64,000 nucleotides of DNA. Source: Opisthorchis felineus. Taxonomy: Eukaryota; Platyhelminthes; Trematoda; Opisthorchiida; Opisthorchiidae. Position numbers and translations under genes: made by a program. Location: NCBI GenBank assembly GCA_004794785.1, contig SJOL01008805.1, positions 238,494-302,493 of the forward strand, given 5' to 3'. Of this stretch, positions 48,385 through 60,500 are shown in pieces (position 1 is the stretch's first letter; the number at the start of each line of letters is the position of its first letter). The notes beneath the pieces were generated by a model. That model did no database searches. It was given only the letters and a program-made list of their open reading frames with translations, and had not been told where the DNA came from.

Positions 48385-50389
48385 CTGAAGTTTCCGCTCC
48401 CAGAGGTAAGCCTCTCTGTGTATATGAACACTGATACTTCCTTCCCTAAAGAAGCCCCCCCAACAGGTGACCCTGACCGTGTCTCATCCAGTACGATAAA
48501 AAAACGGTATGTTTTGCCAGGAGCCCAATTCGGCCCCAACCACATCCGCTGCACACAGCAGCACTGAGATTCAGACATCGGTGCTTTAACTTACTTTCTC
48601 TCGAGCCAGTTCATTCCCCACAACGAAATGGTACAAACCTTTTGGCCAGTGGCTCCGGCCGGGGTTCCATAACACCGTTACACCACGGATCCGACTTTTG
48701 TGTGAGGCTAAAGGGCTAGCACGCTAACCGAAAAGTTGTGCGTTGGGCTTCCATTTCCAATTAGGACATCTATAAAAACCGCGCGGTTGATGCTGTTAGC
48801 GTGCCTAACGTTATTCGCAAGCTAACCGAATCCAGTAACTTGTTGCTGACGAAGTCTGCACAAGGCGATATGTTTTTTGGATGACCTTTATGGGGAAGCT
48901 CCTCTGCAGAAATCGTCCTATTTCGGGTACGTCTAGAGGATCAGGGGTGCAAACATTTTTACTTACCTGAATTAACCAGACTGGCAGGTACGCCTACCGT
49001 GGCCTGTGTTTTTGGCACTGTTCAAGAGGCGCTCTAAACCAGCGACGGTGTTTATTGTACCTAACAGCCCGATAATCGGACAGTGTAAAAAACCTTAGGC
49101 AGATTATACTTGTAATAGCTCGAAAAATTTCCCGAGCTGCTAGCTAAATTGTGTTAACTTAATCGTTGCATGGTGGAATGAAACAGTCAAATTTAAGCTA
49201 TGGTTTATCGCAGAGGATTTGAGATGTTGGACCGGTTAGTACAGAGTAATACATTATTTTTCGGGGTGATATGACAACCAAATGGAAGTCATTCTGCCCG
49301 GTTTTGTCGATTCTTCTTCCACAAGAGAGTTTCTGACGTTTGCAGAGGGCGTACAGCTCTCATGTGTGTGTATGCTCATATTCCATTCCTTTTTCGCAAT
49401 TAAATTAGGTTGTATTTGTTACCATCTCCGTTTCATTAGTGCGGTATGAGAAAGGACGGTGGAAACAACCTGTTCAAATGCAGCGCTAAGCATAATAAGG
49501 CAGTGATTAGGGCGAGCAGAACCATTTTTGCGCCACTCCCTTCAGACAGTACAACCCTGTTCTCATCAGCTACCAAGGTGCACACAAACAAGAAACGCAT
49601 TTATCCGAGAGCAGGAAATGGCATATTTCCGGTATGTGGGGCGGAGTGCCTTAAAACATAGTTTTGCGGGCGGGAGTAAATGATCGTTTTGCAAAAAAGC
49701 GACCATGTTAACAGGAGCAACAATGAAGTGTTTGGTTATGAAAACATGTTTGGAGAATATGACCGCACAACCTGCCCACTCACACGACCATCCTATCAGC
49801 CAATTGTTCGATAGGCGGAGTAAGCGAGTAAATGAGATATGTGGGTGCGCGTATGTAGCTATGGGCACCCAGGGAATCATGACAGATGTTTCCAGGAGTT
49901 CTGCCAAAAACAGGTCGGTTAAAGCAGATTAGTGTTGGTATATGTTTCAGTGACATAAACCAGATAAAGTATATGGATGCACACCCATTTCTACAGTCGA
50001 CAGGCGCAGATGGAAAGAAACAGTTGGTCGGAGGATGGAAATAAACTATACATACTCAGCGTTGTGTTGAAATTCAAGACAAGTTTTTTTTCACTCTCTA
50101 GGTTATTTCTCTTGTCTGTTAGTGTGAAAAAGGAGATTGTTGTCGCAAGCCGCGAGAAAGCCGGGTGGAAGCAAAATTACCGGTAAAAATACTAGGCTGG
50201 AGGTAATTGAGTCATGGGTCAAATACATACACGAAAGTGCAGTTTCTACGGTAGTTCATCTAAATCAATCAACTCATTTTTATATACTACCGTGAGACGA
50301 GTCAGACCCTGCTCCGTACCGATTCAATTCATATAATCAGCAGCCGCTATAAAAACCCCGTACTTGCCGTACAATGGTTCTAGCTGCGC
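48385..50389. other. Unannotated intronic stretch
   Basis: Anonymous frames only (for example 49566-49907, -). No SINE or LINE block recognised up to the 3' end of the LINE-2 element. Confidence 0.4.
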
Positions 50390-53300
50390 ATAGGAGGCGG
50401 TAGCTGTGGACTTTTCACTGGGAAGATTGGGAGGGAAGGTATGCATTGAAGGCAATAGCTTGGATGCATGAGCGCCGTTGAGGGTGCAACTGAGCCATGT
50501 CTGACAATCTCTCTAACCATTGATGTGTTCCTTCTCGGGGTCTTCATCCAGGGAGATGGCAATGACCAGCGCAGCTGAGTTTGCTGGTAATGGCCTTCAT
50601 ACTTTGCTGTCAAGTCATTGTTTGACCTCCCCCGGCTTGCTTCCACCCTTCACTTGGTTGTGCGAAAAGAGCTCTTCGAGGAAGTCGACTGGCATACGCA
50701 GCACGTGGCCAAGCCAGTGCAACCTATGCAGTATGATCAGTTCATCTATCGTGGACGATATTTCTTCCGACAACCATATGACGTATTTCAGCACTACTGA
50801 TCCGGTGTTCCCACCAAACTCCGGCAGTGCTCCGAAGACGCCGATGGTCAAACACGGAAACTCTTTTGACCTCCTGGGCACGTAGCGGTCAGGTTTCTGA
50901 CCCTTATAATAATACGGGGTGCACCGTAGCATTGTAAACTCGACTATTGACGGATAAGTTGATGTCACGTCCACGACAGGTGATGCAGGTTCACGAAAGC
51001 TGTTCTGGCCTTTCAAGTCCGGATGGAAATATCATCTTTCGCTAGACCATCGGGACTGATACAGCTGCCCGGGTAGACAAATTTGTCTACTACCTCAGTC
51101 GACTCATCCGCAAGCGTGAGACTATGGTTCGAGCCCACCCAGTCTTCCAGCAGCACTTTGCATATGTGAAGCGCATGCCAAACCGTGAGGCAGATTTATT
51201 TAGATTATTTAATATTGTTTGCATTACCACGGGGTCAGATCCAAGGAGAGCTATTTCGTTGGCGTACTCGATAGATGAGTTAATGCCCCGGGAGTATTTG
51301 AATCCCATTAGAGGCATTAGAGGGCGGTAGTTAGTCTTCCATAATCATATCAATGACGAACTTGAACAGGAAAGGTGAAAGTGAACAGCCTTGCCTGACC
51401 CCACTTGACGTAGTGTACTCATGCGAGAGCTTCTTGTAAACTTTCACACATCCGCGGGAGTTGGAGTACAGCCCCTCAAGGAGGGTCAAGAATTTATGGG
51501 GTACACCTTTGCTCCACAGACACTGCCATAGGGCCTGACGGTCCACAGAATCGAAGGCAGCTTTCAATTCAAGGAAGGCAACAATTGTTGGACGCTGGAA
51601 ACAGTGTCGCTGTTCCAGAATCTGTCGGGGGGTGAAAATGTGATCGATCCATCCTCTTGTAGGACGGAACGCAACTTGGTTTTCACGGATCTCTCTCTCC
51701 CTGTGTTCAGTCAACCTTCCAAGAATAAGACCACAGAGCGCCTTCGACGCCACAGCTACCAGGCTGATGTCATGGTGGTTTTCACACAGCGTCCGCGTAC
51801 CCTTTTTGAAGATAGGAACAACTGTCGACAGGCACTTTCTCTTCGTTCCATATAGCACCAATAAGCTTTATCAGATGGGTCACCAGGGATTCTCCGCCTT
51901 CTTTGAAGAGGGCTGACTACAGACCGTCCGATTATGGTGCCTTGTCACGTTTCAGTACGGATATTTGGTACTTTCTCCTTCCGACGGGCGATCAAGGTTT
52001 ACATTCCATTCGTCCGTATGCACTGTCTCCACAGGCTGTGTTGCAGGAGGCCAGCTAAACTGTTCTTCGAAGTGTTCGGCCCATCTTTCCAGTCGACGAT
52101 TTTGCGAGTGAATTAATGAGCCATCTTTTTCACTAATCGTTTCACTGACCGTTGCTTTCCTAGGGCCAGTAGATCGTATCAATTGATATAGGACACGGCT
52201 GTTTCCCGTAGCAAAAGCCTTCTCCATCTCCCGAGCTTTCGATGTCCACCATAGCTCTTGATCTTTCCTTAGACTCTTCACTATTTGGCGTTTGAGGGAT
52301 TTGTGTGCGCCGTAGTACTTGTTGCCCGCTGGTATGAATTTCCTGGCATCAGTCATGGATAGTGATCTCGACGACATCCAGTGGTCTTGTGTTCGAATCG
52401 GAGAAGTCGAAAAGACAGCACTGAACGCCGCTAGCATAGCTCCTTCCGCATTTTGCCATGGTTCATTCACGTGCTCGCTACCAGTGCAGTATTGGTTTAC
52501 TGTAGAAGCGTATTGAGCTAGCTCAAACCGATACTGTTGAGTTGTGGTATTTCCTCGAAGATGGTGGATTGGCATGATTCTTGCTAGCTTGCGAGATTCT
52601 GAGGGGAAACAAACTATCAGGCGTCCACGCACCATTGCGTGATCGAAGTCAAGTTGTATACCCCCAGAAGGAATGACAGTCTTGAATTGTAGCCCTCCAC
52701 CGGTGGCTGATGGCTACGTGGTCCAACTGATTCAACGGTTGAGTTGCAGTTGGCGGCCGTCAGGTTGCGCGATGCGAACATTCATGCTGGAAGTGATTCC
52801 AAGGAGCTCAGACGACCGAACTGGGCACCCATATCGCCCGCAAGGATCACAATGTCAGTGGTTCTTGCTCGACGAATAAGCTCGCATAGCTATCGATAGA
52901 AAGTATCCTTCTCAACGTCAGAATTGCAGTCCGTTGGGGCATAAGCCGACGCTACAAACAGGCACCGTTTTTTAAGTCGACAGGCACTGAGCTGGATAAC
53001 CGGATGGGCCGAAGACAACCGTTCACTGCGATCCCATCCAACAAACCGCGTTCAGCCCTGGGCTGCGATTCATCGCTTCTCGATCACGGGACACACGGAG
53101 GGAGAAATGTGAAAGAGCTAAGTTCGTCCTTGGCGTTCTGGGATGCATAACCACTCTTGGGTCTTGTATCTATGTTTCGGAGACACAGCACACATCAATT
53201 TTAAGGGAGTATAAGGTTTCAGCAAGCATTGTCTGTTTGCCAATTTGACATAGAGTACGGACGTTAAAAGCTCCTATGTAGAAAGGATCTCGTGGATTTA

Positions 53301-53860
53301 TCAGTATTACTTTTTTATTGTTTACAAGGCAGCGGGGTGCGTAATGCACATCGGCCAAATAAGTGACAGTTAAATGACATTTGCTTGTTTGCTGGGAAGT
53401 GGTATGAGGAGAGACATCGGTGGATAAAGAACTGCGCGGGCAAATGATATCTTCTGGTTGTCCAGGTCGAGGAAGAAGGTTTGGTTGAGGTGCCAAATAT
53501 TCAGCCTTTGACTCCAAAGTCTGACTCATAAGGCAGTGGGAAAATGTATGGTTATGTTCGAGGACGCTGCCCCTAGCCTCTGACTCAAAAGTTTGATCCA
53601 CAGTGCAGTGGGAAAATGTGGGGTTTTCTTTGGGGACCCTGCCCGGAGCCGATGAATCAACAGGCTGGCCTGCTCGGCTGCAAGGCTTTGGCATAACCCG
53701 AGCACACTGGGAATAAGGCATTACTATCTCACTCGTGATGTGGCTGCGCACAGCAGGTATCTTTTGAACGTCACCAGTCTCTGGTTTTAAAAGTATTTCA
53801 ACCGTTTTGAATAATGCGCCGGTGGTCACGGTCAACCGTTGGGCGATCGTAGCGTGTGGT
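50390..53860 (-). mobile_element. LINE-2, nearly complete endonuclease/RT retrotransposon
   Basis: Reverse-strand non-LTR element, ~3.45 kb, the best copy of its family here. A frame from 53835 encodes an N-terminal leader with an internal near-repeat (FSHCTVDQTFESEA / FSHCLMSQTLESKA), then the start of an APE endonuclease (GAFNVRTLCQIGKQ, CCVSET; about 53285-53170). After a stop the endonuclease continues (ASAYAPTDCNSD; TDIVILAGDMGAQFGRL, near 52830). A frame from 52635 covers the endonuclease-RT linker (RRLERWAEHFEEQF). RT blocks at 51861-51331 include ENQVAFRPTRGWID, LKAAFDSVDR and SGVRQGCSLSPFLFKF. The box YANEIALLG near 51266 has lost both catalytic Asps. The C-terminal HRLHWLGHVLRMP is near 50725. 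Stops, frameshifts and the dead active site make it inactive. Clade not settled. Confidence 0.85.
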
Positions 53861-54539
53861 TTTTAGGCCTACCTTTTCTAACCCATCCTTCCTCGGGAAA
53901 AGGCAGCATCGCTGCTTCCATGAATATAGACATGCTGGTCGCCCTAGGGAAACACCTTACGGCGTTCATACTCCTATCGCAGAGGTCAGTACGACCTTAT
54001 CCCCAGACCGCCTCGTAGCACGATTACTCGTAGTACGGGGTCGCGCTTCTCTTGATCTGACTGCTCCTCTTTGGCCTTCCTGGCATGGTTGAACCTTTAG
54101 GAACTGATGTTCAGCTAGTATAGCCCACGGGATCGTTGCAGCACTCAAGCCCGACCACCACTTCAAGGTGGCAGCTTTAGGTCGGGTCAATTCATCTCAG
54201 TATACTGTCGAGTTAGATGCGTTAGGTGAGAAGGAATCAGATGTGTTTAATTCTGCTGCTCGGTGGAACAGTGCTGAATTCCCCGTTCATAAAGCCAACG
54301 CTATCTCAGTGTCACGGTCATGGGGCATTTCAGAGAGTGGTATTCGTGGCGTAACGAATATTATTGCGGAACACAGTGTTTAACGTAGACCGTCACCGAC
54401 TAGGTATAATGTACTATGAAAATGGTATGGCCTTACCGTAGGTCCTAGTTTCGAAGTTGCTATGCAGAAATAACTAACTACGAGATAACGTGCTACCTAG
54501 TATCGGAAATGCAGCCGCACTTCTTGTGAAGATTGGAGT
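53861..54539. other. Spacer, possibly LINE-2 5' leader
   Basis: A reverse-strand frame (54190-53966) leads towards the LINE-2 ORF and may be its 5' untranslated region. No promoter could be defined. Beyond about 54200 I see nothing until the rRNA fragment. Confidence 0.35.
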
Positions 54540-55255
54540 GTCTTATTCGAATGAGTACGACTTGAATCCTTCAACGAGGATCAACTGGAGGGCAAGTCTA
54601 ATGACAGCATCCGCGATAACTCAAGCTCCAGAAGCGTATATTAAAATTGTTGCATTTAAAAAGCCCGTAGTTGGGTCTGGGTCGCATTGCCACATGCCGT
54701 TTCTCCTAGTCCTGGGCTGGTTCACACCGGGACGGGTTTGTTAGTCGGTGTCGTGTTTGTGCAGCCTTTCTGTCGTGTCTGTTTCGACAGGCGTTAGCAT
54801 GATTGGTGGGTTCGTCTAGCTGATTTGTTGGCGCGCTTCCAGGTGCCCTTAACCGGGTGTCGGGCTCGGACGGCACATTTACGTGGAACAAATTTTAATG
54901 TTCAAAGTATACTTTGAAAATTCTGGTATGAAATAATGGAATAGGATTTCGGTTCCATTTTTGTTGGTTTTCGGATCCGAAGTAATGGTTAAAAGGGACA
55001 GACGGGGGCATTTGTATGGCGGTTAGAGGTGAAATTCTTGGATCACCGCCAGACAAACTACAGCGAAAGCATTTGCCAAGGATGTTTTCATTGATCTGGA
55101 GCGAAAGTCAGAGGTTCGAAGACGATCAGATACCGTCCTAGTTCTGACCATAAACGATGCCAACTGACGATCCGTGGTGGCGCGATTATTGGCCCCGCGG
55201 GCAGCCCCCGGGAAACCTTTAAGTCTTTGGGCTCCGGGGGAAGTATGGTTGCAAA

Positions 55256-55304
<49 letters not shown>

Positions 55305-55405
55305 GCGGCTTAATTCGACTCAACACGGGAAATCTCACCCGGCCCGGACACTGTGAGGATTGACAGATTGATAGCTCTTTCTTGATTCGGTGGTTGGTGG
55401 TGCAT
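54540..55405 (+). rRNA. 18S rRNA gene fragment (pseudogene)
   Basis: A ~0.87 kb piece of small-subunit rDNA. It starts near the segment aatgagtac...aatccttcaacgagg, passes the 530-loop region (universal gccagcagccgcggtaa worn to gacagcatccgcgataa) and the variable V4 region, and continues through gaggtgaaattcttgga (55026-55042), gatcagataccgtcctagtt, cttaaaggaattgacggaag (55263-55282) and gattcggtggttggtggtg. It stops abruptly at tgcat (55405), where a real gene goes on to the rest of the 3' domain. Missing ends, changes at universally conserved positions and the intronic setting away from any rDNA repeat show that it is a dead fragment. The V4 form agrees with flatworm 18S by eye, unverified. 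Confidence 0.93.
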
Positions 55406-55615
55406 TTATTGCGTCGCTTTCAACTGCAGCAGTTTCGTTCATCAGTGGGAAGAATATAGGGACTTCAGCAACTTTAATTCAATATCCGGTTGTTGTATTT
55501 TTCCGCTAAGTGGAAATTTGGATTATAACATGTTGGACTAAACACCGGTCATTCAGAAGAACCAAAAACACTGATTTTACAACCCTACAGCCCCTCGTAC
55601 GTGCTCTGGTTTACA

Positions 55616-55720
55616 TGGCACCGACCACTATCATCATTCTCAGCTCCCTCGTTGTCATTCTTACAGCTGCCATCGTCATCGCTGTCCCCTTCATCATAAT
55701 CGTTGCCATCATCCTGTGTA
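55616..55720. repeat. Degenerate (ATC/ATT)n-type repeat
   Basis: Repeated catc/tcat units spell, in one frame, a string of Ile/Val/Leu that looks like a membrane helix (frame 55510-55737). The triplet-repeat origin explains this better than a real protein. Confidence 0.5.
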
Positions 55721-55859
55721 AACCATGTACGTGTTAGGCAGTGGTCTGAGCTGCCACTGTTTTGTTTGCTGATCTAAGAGCAAAAAGTGAACAGTTACGT
55801 TTTGGGGGTAACAGTTGCCACCGTCCACTGGTGAATCCATGGGTGGCGATGGACGTTTA

Positions 55860-56335
55860 TCATAGGTGGTGAGATCAGGAAGAACCTATATGTTGGATGT
55901 AATAGGTTGGATGCATGGGTGCGTGAATAAACCATATCTGCCTGTTTCTCTAACCATCGGCACGTTCCGTCTTGTGCTCTCCATTAAGGACCATTATGGT
56001 TTTCAAAATTCGCTGCTGAGCTGTGATCTCCCTTATATCGTTTCTAACTTGCGCATGATTACTGGACAAGAGTTCTTCGGGAAGGTCGATCCACTGGCAC
56101 ACAAAGTACGCGACCAACCGAGAGCAACCTACGGAGTAGTAATAGTTTATCTGTCGTATCATTTACTTTTCTCAAAAACCATTCGACACACTTCAGTATT
56201 TGTGATCCGGTGTTCTAATCGGACAGGGCGGTGTTCTAAAGGCGTCGATAGTAAAAAACTGACTGTTTTGATAGTTTTCGGCTTCCTATTCAGATTTCTG
56301 ACCCCGCAGTACTCTTGTGTACTATGCCCCAGGTT
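55860..56335 (-). mobile_element. LINE-2 3'-terminal fragment
   Basis: Aligns by eye with 50.44-50.93 kb in the same orientation. Blocks read on + include ttggatgcatg, tctctaaccat, gagttcttcgggaaggtcga versus gagctcttcgaggaagtcga, gatccggtgttc, ggcgtcgata versus gacgccgatg, and tttctgacccc. It covers the end of the ORF and the 3' region, strongly decayed. Confidence 0.7.
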
Positions 56336-56600
56336 TTTCATGAGAAACCTACTTCGGAATCACACAGCAAACTTTTCATTCCCACTTTTTTTTTAATATA
56401 CGTGTAGTCAGTTAGTTAATCTGCCTTTGGGCAAAACTTGTACTGACTCACCAGAATCAGAGGATTTGTGCTTTTTTGAGGTTATCTTCTCCAAGGGACA
56501 GAGCACAAATATTGTGTTCGATCCATCCATTTAGCAGTCTTTTCAGCGTTCCAGAAGTTTTGATGCATGGGCTACAGAACCGTTCGTGCGAGGCAAAGTT
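56336..56600. other. Short unannotated spacer
   Basis: T-rich; nothing recognised. Confidence 0.4.
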
Positions 56601-56751
56601 CAACTATGCTGAAAAGTTTACTGAAATGCATCGGCTGCTCGAATCGCTTGAGCCCCTAGAGGACCTGAAAACAACAGCTTTTCGGACAATAGTTGAGCAC
56701 TACTTTTCATTCACGAGTGGTTGATCGACAGTATGGTTAAACTTGCACTCG
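56601..56751 (-). mobile_element. SINE-B copy 5, diverged
   Basis: Read on +, ctatgctgaaaagtttactg (family 3' end) is followed by a body lacking the usual gtacagctgtttcatcc core, then gagtggttgatcgacagtat, the family 5' end. An internal deletion removed the core. Confidence 0.5.
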
Positions 56752-57394
56752 GGCATGTCCCAGCGCTAGTCACCCTTCAGCAGCGTAGATTCATATCACG
56801 TTACTTGTGAACTACCTTTCGAGGTGGGGAGTTCGCAGGTGGTCCTGCTGCGCTGTTCTCCATTTTGGACATGTTTCTTTTGTTTTATAAGGGATTGAAC
56901 CTCCGAGTCACATCATCAGGAAACCTCTGTCCGATCAGTTTATTTTCTCCCTACGCTCATTGCAGGACAACGTAATTTGTAAACCACCCGGAATTGAATC
57001 TGTACATTTTGGCAGTTTTTGCAATACGCATACCATCAACTTACTGTATGCCTCGGTTTTCTCAGTTCGTGCAATAAAAGCGAACGAACTGCTTATCAGT
57101 GGAGTCAGAGTGGAATAATTGCATTTCCGTTCCGCTACATTTTTGACGGTAGGGGAGTTGGTCCTGTTTGCTGCTTACTCGGTGTCTGCAAACAAGCTTA
57201 AACAATTTGTCCTTGTGTTTGTGTTGGCTTCGTTCCGCCCAACGGGTAATGACAACTTGTCAACGATTACAGTGAAGCCGAACAATTTTTATGTGATTAC
57301 GTAATCCCGGTTGCGCTTCAATCGTCCCTTTGTTGCGCGATCCGAATCGAATCGATACACTGAAGAGGGAGTTCAAACTTACCAACAACTTGAG
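56752..57394. other. Unannotated intronic stretch
   Basis: No gene or repeat recognised. Confidence 0.4.
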
Positions 57395-57530
57395 CTTGAA
57401 GTAGCTTAAGGGTTGGGGCGTATGTTACTAATCGAGAAGCCGTGACCCGAACCTGTCCTTGGTTTCTCGGTGTATCCGTCTTCGGGTTTCATGGCGGCAT
57501 CGTATTAAAAGGATTCCACAGCTCAGCGAC
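57395..57530 (+). mobile_element. Possible very old SINE-A related piece
   Basis: cttgaagtagcttaagggtt resembles the head of the 31.6 kb copy (gaagtagctcagcg), and gtccttggtttctcg resembles the head/body junction of the 26.2 kb copy. Body and hairpin are not readable. Confidence 0.25.
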
Positions 57531-60500
57531 TTGTTAGCGAAAGCATCGAGTAGTGATTACCACTTGTAGTATTCCCTAGTATCTTGAATACTATGCACGA
57601 CTTATTTCTGCAACCCGATAGACTGTCACATGTCGAGTTAATTGGAAACAGTGCGCAGGAAACAATCAAACAAAAAGTGCCTATACAACTGTCATAAATG
57701 CAGCATGGACTGAATGCTGTACCACCACCTTACTCCGCTATGTTTTTCATGTTATTTGCCCTTTTTGGAATTACACTACACCATTGAACTGGCTGACTTA
57801 ACGTAGGCTATTCAGCCTTTTCTTCAACCGTTTGAATCCTAAATTTGCTTAACATCATCGTTCTTAAATAATTTGTTTTGCGCCATGAATGGATATGATT
57901 GTTTCAACATGGTCCTCTCATCTCCGAAGCTTTGAAGTTAGTGTACGCTTCTTGAGACCGGGTTAATCTTCCAATCTGATTATTCGCTCAATTACTTGTC
58001 AGTAATTACCGTCTTTTCAGTGACCGCTCTCCCATAGAGGTCGAATTCGTCCCTCTCCCGTCAGGAGAGGGACGCTATGCATTTTAGGGAATGAGTTCCC
58101 ACCTTCCTCGCAAGAACGGCGAGAACAAGTTCGTCCCAGCATCAGTAACCGCACTAGTGCTGTGAAGTCGAAAATATTCGGAGTGTTGCAGTAGGTACAT
58201 CTAATTTCGCAGACAGGCGGTGAACCACCCTACACCCTACACACACCCTACATTGTGTTCATCCCACTGGGAAGGACGTTTTCGGTCGGACGCGTCAAAG
58301 ATCTCTATGGAAGGGTTGTACCATAGTTAATGGGAATATTACGCTACTGTCTACCTACAAAGTTCTGTGTCAGGCTTCTACTGAGAGAGAAAGAGTTCAC
58401 CGAAGCTGTTGTCTTCCCTTATTCGCGTTTCTTCAACTTTATGCATCTTGCAAACATCTTTTGCCTCTTACGTATAGATGTCTCGTCATTTTGAAGTTCG
58501 AGCAACTCATCCTCTATCAACTGTACAGCGTCTACTTGAAATTACTGTCCCCTGTAGTTGGAGAACACCATCTCCACCACCGATTCGACGAATACAGTAT
58601 TCCTCGTTGACAAGAATAGGCTCCTGACGACCTGAACTTATTTCCAACGAAGGTTTTCTTGTTCGTGGGGTTGGTCTACAAACTGGCAGGCTTTTTCTAA
58701 TCTATTTCAGCACCCATACAGGGTCTGAAATGAACACTCTCGAGCCCACCACTTAAGCGCAAAGTTCCAGCTTTGGCAGTTAAACCCTAGTATATGTTAC
58801 TGATGTATTGTTGACATTCTAGTTTTCTTCACAGCTCCGTCGATGTACCCTGAATTGTGCTCTAAATTACCTATCGATATCGTTGCAAGACGAACTTCGG
58901 TATATCAATCATCTCATATTGGTTCTCAGCACAAGGGACCGATATCACGGAAGAGGGTGCTCATACTTTCGGTTTACAACTAGTCATGAATGTACAAACG
59001 TGCGCATATATGGGAAGTCAACCGCCTTGTTGTCGTTGCGAAGTTTCTGATCTGTAAGGACTGCAACAGGCTCGGTAAAGTGTGATTCTAGTGAATCCTA
59101 CTGACTTGTCGGAACAGTGAAAGCGGATGTCAGATGATTACCCACACTAAGTAAATGTCAGCCTACTCAGAGCTACAACTAAATCGGCTTCTAGTTCCCG
59201 AAGCTGTTTCTGGACCAAAAGATGCAGTACTGAAACGCCCGCGTTTACCCACCGCACCTGTCTTTTGACCGCATTACGCAAGTTAGGGAATTGCAACCAA
59301 GACTTCAAAACCTTCGTTGTTTTTCGCAACAACACTGATATTTTTCAATAGTTTTTCGTGGACGATAGGGCTTGTGCCTGTTTCGTATTTGGGTAGCAGG
59401 ATGCCTACGGGTTTGAGACTTCACGAAGTAAGTGTGTTTCCCGCCAACTCTTTTTCGTCTTTCTTGGACTTAGTGGTGAGGTCGAAGAATGGCATCATGT
59501 TCGCTTTTGATCCTTGTTTGTCGTTTCGTTTGCTCCACTCATGTGATTTCGCTCTCCGGTTCTCAAGCAATACGCTGTGGACGCTCCTATCCTATCGGGT
59601 TGTGTATCGTTGAAGATTAATTGGTGTTTCTGCTTGTTCAATGCTTGTCCAATGTGGGGCTCCATAGCAATGCACGACGAAACCGTTAATCGTTCTGAAA
59701 CATCCACCTGGTTATCTCTCCTTACTTCCCGCACCTGTTGCATAAATTATTTTGTATAGGGACAAAGTTGCCATGATATAGTCACGCTAGGACAACATCT
59801 GTTTTAGAGTAATGGTTTCACCGGCATTCTGTAGTCACGTGACAGTTGCGCCGCCTTCCACCCCTCCCTTCGGACGTCCCACTCAACTATCCTCATATTT
59901 GATGTTTTTCGCTTCTCCGCATCCAAAAAAGTGTCGCACGACTTTCTTGGAACGACACGAAAACACCTTAACTTGTCTTTTTAGCTTTGAAGTGTGCAGC
60001 CGTACCCCCGCTATGTACCCGTGAATGGGTTGATTAAACGGAAAGAAAGCCGTAACAGCACATTTCCCATGCTTTCCACCAGTAGCTATCAGCCACATCG
60101 CCCAGCTCAGTAGACGAAATCATTGCTGATCTTTATGTTTGACGTCGAGGCTGTTATGCACACAGTGGTTATAGCCACTCCGAGGACTTGTTGTTTGGCT
60201 AGTTATCAACCCGGCTGACTTGTCTTAGTTTTATCGCTCAACTGAATGTATTCTAGTGAATAGAAATATCTCAAAAAATATTTTTCTATCAGGTTGACTC
60301 AGTGTGTCGCTTCATCTAAGTATGATAGCGCGTGGCGAGATTCTCTAATCTTTACGGTGTGTTTTACTCGGTGAGCTGCGCAGCATCTGTCAACGGCCTA
60401 TTGCTTGTTTCTTTCTTTTTCAAAGCACTGATTATAATCATCGGTAACATTCAAATTCCTTTCAGCATAAGCGATGTTGTTATCTGCTATTAATATCGAC

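Noticed and set aside
54490..54744. Open frame over the start of the rRNA fragment
   Set aside because: It translates 18S rDNA; no protein is expected.
55510..55737. Small membrane protein
   Set aside because: The hydrophobic run comes from a degenerate ATC-type repeat, which gives Ile/Val/Leu in one frame automatically.
58230..58255. Telomere-like accctac repeats
   Set aside because: Only three or four irregular units, and the unit is not the usual ccctaa.
59147..59743. Possible Gypsy-type RNase H segment on the reverse strand
   Set aside because: A short stretch (NDTQPDRIGA) vaguely recalls the DTDAS...IGA block, but nothing flanking it is consistent.
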